DNA from: Calothrix sp. NIES-2100
Lineage (GTDB): Bacteria > Cyanobacteriota > Cyanobacteriia > Cyanobacteriales > Nostocaceae
Assembly (NCBI RefSeq): GCF_002368195.1
Contig: NZ_AP018178.1
Span: forward strand, 543,738 to 607,737
Reading direction: 5' to 3'
Length of the DNA: 64,000 nucleotides
Positions 8,252 to 17,881 of the stretch are shown one piece after another (the stretch's first letter is position 1; the number at the start of each line of letters is the position of its first letter). A program made the translations under genes and the position numbers. The notes under the pieces are model-generated. The model had not been told where the DNA came from. It ran no database searches and saw only the letters and a program-made list of their open reading frames with translations.

Positions 8252-11200
8252 ATGAAATACGGTGATTTAATCCAATTTGAACCGATTGAGTCTGTAATTC
8301 AATTACAGGATGCTAGTGAATTAGCTGAAGCACAACGGCTGGTTTCTACCTATGTAATTTCTCAGGAAATGGCAGAGCGTCTAGCATCTGTGGTTTTTCC
8401 CAATTTACAATTTGAGCAGCCTGCGGATAATAAAGGCATTCTAGTTGTAGGAAACTACGGTACGGGAAAGTCGCATTTGATGTCAGTGATTAGTGCGATC
8501 GCAGAACATCAGGATCTGTCTAACTATCTGCAAAATCCGCAAGTTGCTGAAAGTGCGCGTCCCATTGCTGGTAAGTTCAAGGTGATTCGCATAGAACTGG
8601 GTTCGACAACAATGGATTTGCGAGAAGTTGTCTGTTCCCAGTTAGAAGCAACACTCTTAAATTGGGGGATTGAATTTCAGTTTCCCTCAAGGGATACAAT
8701 CCCTAATCACAAGGGTGTATTTGAAGATATGATGGCGCTTTTTTACACTCAGTTTCCTGACCAAGGTTTGCTGTTTGTAGTGGATGAACTGCTGGACTAT
8801 TTACGCAGTCGCAAAGACCAAGCGTTAATTCTTGACCTTGGCTTTTTAAGGGAATTGGGTGAAATTTGCAAAGACTTGAGATTCCGCCTTATCGCAGGTT
8901 TGCAAGAAACTTTGTTTGATAATCCTCGTTTTGCATTTGAAGCTGATGCAATTCGTCGAGTCAAAGACCGTTTTGAGCAAATTTTAATTGCTCGTAGAGA
9001 TATTAAATATGTAGTTGCGGAACGTCTGTTAAAGAAAACCGCCGATCAACTGACAAAAATTCGAGAACATTTAACTCCTTTCGCTAGGTTCTACGGCAAT
9101 ATGAATGAGCGAATGGATGAATTTATTAGTCTTTTTCCTATACATCCAGATTATATTGATACTTTTGAGCGGATTACTGTTGCTGAAAGGCGGGAAGTTC
9201 TCAAAACTCTATCTCTGGCAATGCGGAAATTGGTTAGCCAAAATGTGCCGCAAGATGCGCCAGGTTTAATTGCTTATGATAGCTACTGGGACAGCCTTAA
9301 AGAAAATGCTTCCTTCCGCGCAGTTCCTGATATTCGTGCAGTGATTGATTGTTCCCAGGTACTAGAAGGACGCATTCGCCAAGCTTTTACTCGTCCTATT
9401 TATAAGCCAATGGCATTGCGAATCATCGCGGCACTATCAGTACATCGTTTGACAGTGGGAGATATTTACTCGCCTTTAGGTGCAACACCGGATGAGCTAA
9501 GGGATAGTTTATGTCTCTATGATCCAGTAGTAGCAGAGTTAGGAGGTGAGCCTGCTGATGATTTGCTTTCTCAAATTGAAACAGTATTGCGAGAAATTCA
9601 TAAAACTGTTAGTGGTCAGTTTATTTCCTCAAACATTGATAATCGTCAATATTATATTGATTTAAAGAAAACAGATGACTACGATGCTTTAATTGATAAG
9701 CGAGCAGAGAGTCTCGATAGTTCACAGTTAGATAAGTATTATTTTTTAGCACTCAAGCAGGTGCTGGAATGCACAGACCAAACTTATGTTACTGGTTACC
9801 GCATTTGGTTGCATGAATTAGAGTGGACGACCAAAAAAACTACTCGTCAAGGCTATTTGTTTTTTGGTGCGCCAAATGAACGTTCTACCGCAGCTCCAGC
9901 ACGAGATTTTTATCTTTACTTTATTCCACCTTTTGACCCACCACCTTATAAAAAAGCAAAAAATGCTGATGAAGTTTTCTTTGAATTAACAAAGCCTGAT
10001 GCTACCTTTCGGCAGAATTTGGACAAGTACGCTGCTGCGTTAGATTTAGCTTCAACTTCATCGGGACAAGCTAAGAGAAGTTACGAAGATAAGGCAAAAG
10101 GCTTTCTACGCAATTTGGTTAATTGGCTACAAGAACACATAACCACAGCGTTTGAAGTTACTTACCAAGGGAAAACTAAACCTTTCTTGGAATGGATGAA
10201 GGGTGTGAAAGCGGTGAGTGGTGCGCGCGCTAATGTGCGCGATCTTCTCAACACAATTAGTTCTGGCTGTTTGGCTAGCCATTTTGCCGATCAAGCACCA
10301 GAATATCCTAGTTTTAATGTGTTGATTACCAGCGCAAACAGAAGCCAAGCTGCACAAGATGCGTTGCGTTTTATTAAGGGGAGCAGCAAAACCCAGCAAG
10401 CGATCGCAGTTCTTGATGCTTTAGACTTGCTTGATGGTCAAAAGCTTGATGTTCATCGCTCTAAATACGCTAACTATATTTTGTCTCTTCTACAGCAAAA
10501 GGGTTCTGGTCAAGTTCTCAACCGTGCAGAAATTATTCAGGATGTCTTGGGTGTCGAGTATATGGTTCCCGGACAATATCGCCTAGAACCAGAGTGGGTA
10601 GTGGTTTTGTCGGCGGCATTAGTTTACAACGGGGATATAGTATTAGCAGTTCCAGGCAACAAGTTCGATGCTAATAATTTGGATGCTTTGGTAACTACTT
10701 CTGTTGAGGAACTAATTAACTTTAAGCACCTTGAACAACCGAAAGATTGGAATTTACCTGCACTGAGAGCATTATTTGAACTGTTAGGACTGACACCAGG
10801 GATGGCTCAGTTGATAACTCAGGGTAAAGCTGAACCAGTTCAAGAATTGCAAAAAGCTGTTACTGAAACAGTTAATGAACTGGTATTAGCACGCCAGAAA
10901 TTGCAAACTGGTTTAATTTTTGGGGGAAGAAATCTTTTAAGTAATGTATTACAGGATGAATATCGTTCTAATTTAGACCGAACTAAAAATTTTCTGGAGT
11001 CACTACAATCCTTTACAACTCCCGGTAAACTGAAAAACTTCCGCTATCAAGAGCAAGAAATTACTACACACCGTAGTGGTTTGCAAACTTTAGTAGAAAT
11101 TACTGCACTGCAAGATTTACTAACTAATCTCGGATCAATTGCAGCTTACTTGACTCAATCAGAGGCATATTTACCTGTAGAACATCCTTTTTTAAGCAAA

Positions 11201-11962
11201 TTGCAACAAGTGCAGGGAGAAATTCTTACAGATATCTTAAATTCCAAAAAACGTTCTACGCCTAGTTTTCGTCAGCAAACCTTACAAAAACTTACAGAAC
11301 TGAAGCAGAATTACATCCAAAATTACATGGCATTGCATACCAGTGCCCGATTGGGTGTAAATGAAGACAGACTCAAAGTACAATTGCTTCAAGATGTGCG
11401 ATCGCAAACTTTACAGAAATTAGCGACAATAGATTTAATGCCAGCTAGTCAGTTCCGGGAATGGCAAAACAATCTGGCAAGCTTGAAAACTTGTGCTGTA
11501 TTGACTGAACAGGAGTTGCAAGCCACAGCAACTTGTCCTCACTGTCAGTTTAAACCAGCGATTGAGACAATAGAAAAACCCGCTAGCAGTGAGTTAGCAG
11601 AACTTGAAACTGAGTTAGACCAAATTTTAGCTAACTGGACGCAGACACTACTGGCAAACTTGGAAGACCCGACAACGCAAGAAAATTTGAATTTGCTGAA
11701 ACCAGAACGAAGGACATTAGTAGATGAGTTTTTAGCGTTACGGACTTTACCTAGCCCTGTGACTAACGAATTTATTAGTGTTGTTCAGGAAGTATTGTTA
11801 GGGTTGCAAAAGGTCGTACTGAACACGCAAGATTTACAGAAAGCTTTGCTTGCTGGTGGTTCGCCTTGTAACATCCAGGAAATGAGAAAGCGTTTTGAAG
11901 ATTATCTCAGCCACCTAACAAAGGGAAAAGATTCAGGTAAGGTAAGGATTGTTGTGGAGTAG
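8252..11962 (+). CDS. BrxC/DUF6079-like P-loop ATPase
   Basis: This is a 1236-residue P-loop protein with Walker A GNYGTGKS at residues 67-74 and Walker B LLFVVDELLDYL with Asp178-Glu179. The body is long and largely alpha-helical, and a CPHC pair (Cys1095, Cys1098) lies near the C terminus. Length, early P-loop and position upstream of methyltransferase, helicase and pglZ genes match the large ATPase of BREX systems (BrxC/PglY) and the DUF6079 family known from defence loci. BrxC is needed for defence and host methylation in studied BREX systems; the specific activity here is unknown. The gene begins 37 bases after the AddA-like gene and is followed by a 197-base gap holding a decayed coding remnant. 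The start is the ATG after an AAAAGGTGC segment, a weak ribosome site. HIP1 sites are present (about 8500, 10400 and 11400). Confidence 0.78.
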   Translation: MKYGDLIQFEPIESVIQLQDASELAEAQRLVSTYVISQEMAERLASVVFPNLQFEQPADNKGILVVGNYGTGKSHLMSVISAIAEHQDLSNYLQNPQVAESARPIAGKFKVIRIELGSTTMDLREVVCSQLEATLLNWGIEFQFPSRDTIPNHKGVFEDMMALFYTQFPDQGLLFVVDELLDYLRSRKDQALILDLGFLRELGEICKDLRFRLIAGLQETLFDNPRFAFEADAIRRVKDRFEQILIARRDIKYVVAERLLKKTADQLTKIREHLTPFARFYGNMNERMDEFISLFPIHPDYIDTFERITVAERREVLKTLSLAMRKLVSQNVPQDAPGLIAYDSYWDSLKENASFRAVPDIRAVIDCSQVLEGRIRQAFTRPIYKPMALRIIAALSVHRLTVGDIYSPLGATPDELRDSLCLYDPVVAELGGEPADDLLSQIETVLREIHKTVSGQFISSNIDNRQYYIDLKKTDDYDALIDKRAESLDSSQLDKYYFLALKQVLECTDQTYVTGYRIWLHELEWTTKKTTRQGYLFFGAPNERSTAAPARDFYLYFIPPFDPPPYKKAKNADEVFFELTKPDATFRQNLDKYAAALDLASTSSGQAKRSYEDKAKGFLRNLVNWLQEHITTAFEVTYQGKTKPFLEWMKGVKAVSGARANVRDLLNTISSGCLASHFADQAPEYPSFNVLITSANRSQAAQDALRFIKGSSKTQQAIAVLDALDLLDGQKLDVHRSKYANYILSLLQQKGSGQVLNRAEIIQDVLGVEYMVPGQYRLEPEWVVVLSAALVYNGDIVLAVPGNKFDANNLDALVTTSVEELINFKHLEQPKDWNLPALRALFELLGLTPGMAQLITQGKAEPVQELQKAVTETVNELVLARQKLQTGLIFGGRNLLSNVLQDEYRSNLDRTKNFLESLQSFTTPGKLKNFRYQEQEITTHRSGLQTLVEITALQDLLTNLGSIAAYLTQSEAYLPVEHPFLSKLQQVQGEILTDILNSKKRSTPSFRQQTLQKLTELKQNYIQNYMALHTSARLGVNEDRLKVQLLQDVRSQTLQKLATIDLMPASQFREWQNNLASLKTCAVLTEQELQATATCPHCQFKPAIETIEKPASSELAELETELDQILANWTQTLLANLEDPTTQENLNLLKPERRTLVDEFLALRTLPSPVTNEFISVVQEVLLGLQKVVLNTQDLQKALLAGGSPCNIQEMRKRFEDYLSHLTKGKDSGKVRIVVE

Positions 11963-11971
11963 GATATACGA

Positions 11972-12088
11972 ATGACTGACAATCCTTACATTCCGAACTT
12001 ATTTGAGCAAATTAATACTGGGTCAACAAACTCAGTAGAGTTCCTTGGCATATTTTTAAAAATGGGACTTATATCTGCTCAGATATGA
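11972..12088 (+). pseudogene. 38-codon remnant resembling the methyltransferase N terminus
   Basis: A short open frame begins with ATG ten bases after the BrxC-like stop. Its product starts MTDNPYIPNLFEQINTG and continues with a segment of the form NSVEFLGI. This lines up by eye with residues about 15-31 of the downstream methyltransferase, which carry KSVECLGM after a similar polar stretch. The frame then stops. The simplest reading is that it is the 5' end of an earlier methyltransferase allele left behind when the present gene was inserted or recombined. A functional leader peptide is an alternative. The similarity is short, so confidence is limited. Confidence 0.45.
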
Positions 12089-12099
12089 CGCATTGTCCC
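12064..12099. other. Hairpin between the ATPase and methyltransferase genes
   Basis: A perfect 7-base stem, ATATCTG pairing with CAGATAT around a two-base loop (12071-12086), is nested inside GGGAC (12064-12068) and GTCCC (12095-12099). No U-run follows directly, so it is not a typical terminator. It could be an attenuator or mRNA processing site, or only a scar at a recombination junction. Confidence 0.35.
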
Positions 12100-12159
12100 G
12101 TGGAAAATTTATTATCAAAGTAAATTTTTGAGAAAATCTATCAAAAACTAAGTAAAAAA

Positions 12160-15081
12160 ATGGATTCAGAACAATTATCATTAAATATTCAACTAGAAGC
12201 TAACTCACCACAACAAAAATCTGTGGAATGTCTCGGTATGACTTTTGCAAGTGATGAGGAACGCCGAGCTTATTTTACAGAGAAATTACGGGAGAAATTA
12301 CAAGACCCAGAATTTCGCCAGATAGAGGGATTTCCCATTGGTGAAGATGAAGATATTCTCGCACTTTCTGACCCACCTTACTATACAGCCTGTCCTAATC
12401 CTTTTATTGAAGATTTTATTAATTATTGGCATCAAGAACAAGAGCATAACTCTGCTGATGATACTGAAGAATATCATCGTGAACCCTTCGCAGCAGATGT
12501 AAGTGAAGGAAAAAATGACCCAATTTATAACGCTCATTCCTATCATACAAAAGTGCCGCATAAGGCGATTATGCGTTATATTCTGCACTACACAGAACCG
12601 GGTGATATTGTTTTTGATGGGTTTTGTGGTTCTGGAATGACGGGTGTTGCAGCACAGTTATGTGGTAATAAATTAACTGTTGAATCTTTGGGTTATAAGG
12701 TACAGGCTGATGGCACTATTTTGGATGAAGACGGTAAGGTTTTTTCAAAATTGGGTTCTAGACGAGCAATTTTAAATGACCTTTCGCCAGCAGCTACATT
12801 TATTGCTTATAACTATAATACTCCTGTTGATGTGGCAGAGTTTGAAAGGGAAGCCAAGTGGATATTAGCTGAGGTAGAAAAAGAATGCGGTTGGATGTAT
12901 TTAACTCTGCATAATCCGACAGCAGAACAGGTTGAAAAAGGCGTTTCATTACTTAAAACATCTAATAATCCAAAAATTGACCTGAAAAATTTTGGTTTAC
13001 CTTTTGGCAGAATTAATTATACTGTTTGGTCTGATGTTTTTACATGTCCAGAGTGCGCGGGTGAAGTAGTATTTTGGAAAGCAGCTATAGATAAAGTGGC
13101 TGGTAAGGTGCTTGATGATTTCTCATGCCCACATTGTAATACTCTATTGACTAAACGTAATATAGAACGAGCATGGACAACAAGATTTGATACTGCTATT
13201 AATGAAACTATAAAACAGTCTAAACAAGTACCAGTATTTATTAACTATAGTTTTAACAAAAAAAGTTTTGACAAAGAAATTGATATTTTTGACTCGGCTT
13301 TAATAGAAGAGATTGATAATCAAAACATAGCTGATTACTTTCCAACGCAAAGAATGCCAGAAGGTGAAGAATCTCGTCGCAATGATGAAGCTGGAATTAC
13401 ACGCACACATCATTTTTATACAAATAGGAATCTGTCTGCTTTATCTGTTGTTAATAAATTGAGCAATACTTCATCAATATTACTCAATAAATTTATGTTT
13501 TCCAGCATGATAAATAGAGCAACTAAAATGAATAGAATTCATCTAAAATACTATTTTTTTGGTGGCGGTGGTTGTAATGCTGGTTATCTTAAAGGAACTC
13601 TTTATATATCATCAATTCCTATAGAAACTTCAGTCATCGAACAAATAAATGACAGAATAATTTGGATAAGTCGTGGATTTAAAAAACTAACAAATAAACA
13701 AGGTAATTCTTTAACAATAACAGCTTCTGCTGATGATACTTTTGTTCCGGATAATTCTATTGATTATATTTTTACCGATCCACCATTTGGTAACAATATA
13801 ATGTATTCAGAATTAAATTTTTTAGGAGAATCTTGGCTGAAAATATTTACAAATAATGAACGAGAAGCCATAGAGAATAAGGTTCAAGGTAAAGGACTTT
13901 TTGAATATCAAGAGCTAATGGCTCAATGTTTTGCAAAATATTATAGGGGTCTTAAATCTGGACATTGGATGACTGTAGAGTTTCATAACTCTAGAAACAG
14001 TGTATGGAATTCAATACAGGAAGCAATGCAGCAGGCTGGTTTTATTATTGCAGATGTGCGTACATTAGATAAAAAACAAGGTTCTTTTAAACAAGTTAAC
14101 AGCAGTAATGCTACCAAACAAGACTTAATTATCTCTGCCTACAAACCAACCACCAACTTAGAAAAACAATTCCAACTTGAAGCCGGAACAGAAGAAGCTT
14201 GCTGGCAATTTATCCGCAACCATTTACAACAACTTCCTGTCTTCGTTGCCAAAAACGGAATTGCCGAAACTATCGCCGAGCGCCAAAATTATCTATTATT
14301 TGATCGCATGGTAGCCTTTCATATCCAACGTGGTTTTACTGTTCCCCTTTCCGCTTCTGAATTTTACGCCGGACTAGCACAACGTTTTGTAGCAAAAGAC
14401 GAAATGTATTTTCTACCCGAACAGGTAGCAGAGTACGAAAAAAAACGCATGACGGTAAAAGAACTTCTCCAATTAGAATTAGTCGTCAACAACGAAGAAA
14501 CCGCCGTACAGTGGCTAAAGCAACAACTGACCAAAAAGCCGCAAACTTTCCAAGAAATACATCCTCAATTTATGCTTTCAAAATCTGCCTGGTCGAAAGC
14601 AGAAAAACCCCTAGAACTTTCAGAACTTTTAGAACAAAACTTCCTCCGCTATGAAGGTAAAGGTACAATTCCTAAACAAATAGTTTCTTGGTTAAAACAA
14701 TCTTCAATTCACCGTGATAAAATTCATCAAATCGAAGAAAATTTACCACCTGATCCTGTTGGTATAGAAACAGATGATCCAGTATTAATTAGTGCAGCTA
14801 AAGATAAATGGTATGTTCCAGATCCAAATCAAGCCATAGATTTAGAAAAACTAAGACTAAAATCTTTACTGAGAGAGTTTGAAGAATATCACCAAATTAA
14901 GCAAAAAAAACTCAAAGTATTTCGTCTAGAAGCTGTACGGGCTGGCTTTGCCAAAGCATGGAAAGAAAAGAATTATCAAATCATTGTGGATGTAGCTAAG
15001 AAAATACCTGAAACTGTCCTACAAGAAGACCAAAAATTAATTATGTTATATGACAATGCTTTGAACAGATTAGGCGAATAA
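12160..15081 (+). CDS. BREX-type DNA methyltransferase (PglX-like)
   Basis: This 973-residue protein has an S-adenosylmethionine-dependent amino-methyltransferase core. An early LSDPPYY motif (about residue 70) is followed by the FDGFCGSGMTG cofactor loop (residues 152-162), a putative zinc ribbon from Cys296 (CPEC...CPHC) and a second DPPF motif at Asp540. The order of the first two motifs resembles beta-class N4/N6 methylases (PF01555). The position between a BrxC-like ATPase and a SNF2 helicase corresponds to PglXI of type 3 BREX, which methylates host DNA to mark self. The target sequence cannot be told from the protein. No full HIP1 site was seen in its 2.9 kb, unlike the large genes on either side. 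Together with the upstream remnant, this suggests that the gene was exchanged. There is no strong ribosome site before the ATG. The next gene starts 7 bases downstream. Confidence 0.85.
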   Translation: MDSEQLSLNIQLEANSPQQKSVECLGMTFASDEERRAYFTEKLREKLQDPEFRQIEGFPIGEDEDILALSDPPYYTACPNPFIEDFINYWHQEQEHNSADDTEEYHREPFAADVSEGKNDPIYNAHSYHTKVPHKAIMRYILHYTEPGDIVFDGFCGSGMTGVAAQLCGNKLTVESLGYKVQADGTILDEDGKVFSKLGSRRAILNDLSPAATFIAYNYNTPVDVAEFEREAKWILAEVEKECGWMYLTLHNPTAEQVEKGVSLLKTSNNPKIDLKNFGLPFGRINYTVWSDVFTCPECAGEVVFWKAAIDKVAGKVLDDFSCPHCNTLLTKRNIERAWTTRFDTAINETIKQSKQVPVFINYSFNKKSFDKEIDIFDSALIEEIDNQNIADYFPTQRMPEGEESRRNDEAGITRTHHFYTNRNLSALSVVNKLSNTSSILLNKFMFSSMINRATKMNRIHLKYYFFGGGGCNAGYLKGTLYISSIPIETSVIEQINDRIIWISRGFKKLTNKQGNSLTITASADDTFVPDNSIDYIFTDPPFGNNIMYSELNFLGESWLKIFTNNEREAIENKVQGKGLFEYQELMAQCFAKYYRGLKSGHWMTVEFHNSRNSVWNSIQEAMQQAGFIIADVRTLDKKQGSFKQVNSSNATKQDLIISAYKPTTNLEKQFQLEAGTEEACWQFIRNHLQQLPVFVAKNGIAETIAERQNYLLFDRMVAFHIQRGFTVPLSASEFYAGLAQRFVAKDEMYFLPEQVAEYEKKRMTVKELLQLELVVNNEETAVQWLKQQLTKKPQTFQEIHPQFMLSKSAWSKAEKPLELSELLEQNFLRYEGKGTIPKQIVSWLKQSSIHRDKIHQIEENLPPDPVGIETDDPVLISAAKDKWYVPDPNQAIDLEKLRLKSLLREFEEYHQIKQKKLKVFRLEAVRAGFAKAWKEKNYQIIVDVAKKIPETVLQEDQKLIMLYDNALNRLGE

Positions 15082-15088
15082 CATAGCT

Positions 15089-17881
15089 ATGAATGGCACT
15101 TGGTTGTGGAGTGAAGAACATCGCCAAATATGCAAAATCATTGAAACCCAAACACTTTGGGGCAATATTTTCCATCGCATCTGGCTACCCAACCAAGATA
15201 CTGTCATCCGTGTTTCCGCAGACAAACTCAAACCCCTAGCCGATGCAGGAATCACCACTCCAGCAGGTATCACCTACATTGCCACATCCGCCCGCATTGC
15301 AGATGCGCTAACTCAAGATGTACTCCTAGCACCAATTGAATCCACAGTTATTCCCTTACCGCATCAAATCAAAGCATTATCAAAAGCAGTTTCTAGTAAT
15401 AGCGTCCGCTACCTCTTGGCTGATGAAGTTGGGCTGGGGAAAACCATAGAAGCTGGGCTAATTATGCGGGAACTGAAACTGCGGGGAATGGTGCGACGTA
15501 TTTTGATAGTCGCCCCTAAAGGTTTAGTCAGCCAGTGGGTAAGCGAAATGCGGGTGCATTTTAACGAAGAATTTCAATTACTCCTTCCTGAAGACATCAA
15601 AACTTTGCAGCGTCTGTATACCAATCCAGAAAACCAAAACCCTTGGAATCGCTTTAACCAAGTAGTTTGTCCAATGGATTCAGTAAAACCAATGGATAAA
15701 CGCCGGGGCTGGACAAAAGAACAACTAGCAGAATATAACCGCGATCGCTTTGAAGATTTAATCGCCGCAGCTTGGGATTTAGTCATAGTAGACGAAGCCC
15801 ATCGTTTAGGCGGTAGTACCGACCAAGTTGCCCGTTATAAACTTGGTCAAGGACTGGCTGAAGCCGCACCTTACTTGTTACTCCTTTCCGCCACACCCCA
15901 TCAAGGCAAAACTGATGCTTTTTATCGTCTGGTTTCTCTGTTAGATCCTGTCGCCTTTCCCGACATTTCCAGCATTACACGAGAACGGGTACAACCTTAC
16001 GTTATTCGTACCGAAAAACGCCGTGCCATAAATGCCCAAGGAGAACCGTTATTTAAACCAAGACAAACTCAGCTTATACCAGTTTCTTGGTCAGCAAAAC
16101 ATCGCCAGCATCGCCAACTTTACGAAGCCGTTACCGACTACGTGCGTGAAGGTTACAACCAAGCATTAAAGCAGAAAAAAAGTTATGTTGGCTTTCTAAT
16201 GATTTTGATGCAACGGTTAGTAACATCCTCTACCCATGCCATTCGCACTACTTTAGAAAGGCGGTTAGAAGCCTTGCGCGAACCAGAAGAACAACTAACC
16301 CTCTTCCCCATGTTTGCCGCAGAGGAATGGTCAGAAATGGACGGACAGGAACAAGTAGATTCATTGCTGACAACCCGACTGAAAGCATTTAAAAACGAAA
16401 AAGCTGAGGTGGAACTATTACTAGAAGCAGCCAAACTGACAGAAGCCGCAGGTGCAGACCCCAAGGCGGAAGAGTTACTAGACTGGATCTATCGACTGCA
16501 ACAGGAAGAAAGCGACCCTGACATCAAAGTTCTGATTTTTACTGAATTTGTCCCTACCCAACAGATGCTTAGGGAATTTTTAACTCAGCGTGGTATTTCC
16601 GTAGTTTGTCTCAATGGTTCAATGGGGATGGAGGAACGCAAACAAGTTCAAGAATCCTTTGCCAAAGACATTCGCATTTTGATTTCTACTGATGCAGGTG
16701 GGGAAGGATTAAACTTGCAGTTCTGCCACGTAGTAGTCAATTACGATATTCCCTGGAACCCCATGCGATTGGAACAGCGCATTGGTAGGGTAGACAGGAT
16801 TGGGCAAACTTACACTGTCCGCGCTTTGAACTTTGTGTTTGAAGATACGGTAGAATACCGCGTCCGTGAGGTACTGGAAGAAAAGCTGGCGGTCATTCTT
16901 AACGAATTTGGTGTAGATAAAACTGGCGATGTGTTGGATTCAGCACAAGCTGGACAGATATTTGACGACTTGTACATCGAAACCCTGATCAACCCAGAAA
17001 TTTTAGATACCAAAGTTCAAGAAGTTGTTAGTCGAGTACAACAGCAGCTTGTAGTAGCCAAAGAAAGTACAGCAATTTACCAAACAAATGAGGAACTAGA
17101 CCCCACCGCCGCACAACAACTTATAGATCATCCAATTTCCCACTGGGTTGAACAAATGACCATCAATTACTTGCGATCGCATGGTGGCATAGCTAAAAAA
17201 CAAGGTGAAACTTGGAATTTAACCTTACCCACAGGTGAACAGTTAAAAAACGTTGTGTTTAATGCAACAGAAACAACAGCCGCAGCCAATGCCCAACACT
17301 TAACTTTAGAAGATTCCCGAATTCGAGGCATGGTCATGGCGAAAACTTGTTTCGCCGAAGGGCAACCCATACCTTATATTTCCATCCCAGGCTTACCAAG
17401 AGATGTCCAAGGATTTTGGTCACTGTGGCGAATTGCCATATATACCGAAGATTGGAATCAGCAAAGGATGATGGCCTTATTTCTTAATGATGATGGACGA
17501 GTTTTCTTACCTACAGCCCGTTATATTTGGGAACAATTATTAACAGAGAAAGTAGAAATTCAAAATCATCTCAGTGGAGAAGAGGCAACAAAAGCATTTG
17601 GCATAGTCTGGGAAACAGCATTAGTTCAAGGTAAGGGCATTTATGAGGAACTGCTACGAAAACATCACCAACAGCTTGAGAAAGAACGTGAAAAAAATAT
17701 GTACGCTTTTGCAGCCCGAAGACGTGCGATAGAACGTATTGGACTGCCTCAAGTGAGAGATTACAGATTGACACAGCTAGCCCAAGAAGAACAAACATGG
17801 CGTAAAGCGATGCAACAAAAATCTGAAATTACACCGGAATTGATACCCTTGTTGCTAATGCGGGTGGAGAATTATTCGTGA
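15089..17881 (+). CDS. SNF2/RapA-type helicase (BrxHII-like)
   Basis: This 930-residue SF2 helicase-like ATPase has Walker A within DEVGLGKTIEAG (residues 112-122), DEAH at 235-238, LLLSATPHQGK (motif III), LISTDAGGEGLNLQFC (motif V) and the arginine-finger motif RIGRVDRIGQ starting at Arg564. This is the SNF2/HepA signature. A conserved C-terminal region of about 300 residues follows. In type 3 BREX the equivalent gene is brxHII, beside pglXI; DISARM uses the related DrmD. The protein would remodel or translocate on DNA during discrimination of foreign DNA, a role inferred from the family. It starts 7 bases after the methyltransferase stop and overlaps pglZ by four bases (GTGA), so the genes are tightly coupled. 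HIP1 sites reappear here (about 15740 and 17170). Confidence 0.88.
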   Translation: MNGTWLWSEEHRQICKIIETQTLWGNIFHRIWLPNQDTVIRVSADKLKPLADAGITTPAGITYIATSARIADALTQDVLLAPIESTVIPLPHQIKALSKAVSSNSVRYLLADEVGLGKTIEAGLIMRELKLRGMVRRILIVAPKGLVSQWVSEMRVHFNEEFQLLLPEDIKTLQRLYTNPENQNPWNRFNQVVCPMDSVKPMDKRRGWTKEQLAEYNRDRFEDLIAAAWDLVIVDEAHRLGGSTDQVARYKLGQGLAEAAPYLLLLSATPHQGKTDAFYRLVSLLDPVAFPDISSITRERVQPYVIRTEKRRAINAQGEPLFKPRQTQLIPVSWSAKHRQHRQLYEAVTDYVREGYNQALKQKKSYVGFLMILMQRLVTSSTHAIRTTLERRLEALREPEEQLTLFPMFAAEEWSEMDGQEQVDSLLTTRLKAFKNEKAEVELLLEAAKLTEAAGADPKAEELLDWIYRLQQEESDPDIKVLIFTEFVPTQQMLREFLTQRGISVVCLNGSMGMEERKQVQESFAKDIRILISTDAGGEGLNLQFCHVVVNYDIPWNPMRLEQRIGRVDRIGQTYTVRALNFVFEDTVEYRVREVLEEKLAVILNEFGVDKTGDVLDSAQAGQIFDDLYIETLINPEILDTKVQEVVSRVQQQLVVAKESTAIYQTNEELDPTAAQQLIDHPISHWVEQMTINYLRSHGGIAKKQGETWNLTLPTGEQLKNVVFNATETTAAANAQHLTLEDSRIRGMVMAKTCFAEGQPIPYISIPGLPRDVQGFWSLWRIAIYTEDWNQQRMMALFLNDDGRVFLPTARYIWEQLLTEKVEIQNHLSGEEATKAFGIVWETALVQGKGIYEELLRKHHQQLEKEREKNMYAFAARRRAIERIGLPQVRDYRLTQLAQEEQTWRKAMQQKSEITPELIPLLLMRVENYS

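Noticed and set aside
12298..12588. 96-codon minus-strand frame in the methyltransferase gene
   Set aside because: It is antisense to a well-supported coding region that contains the early DPPY motif.
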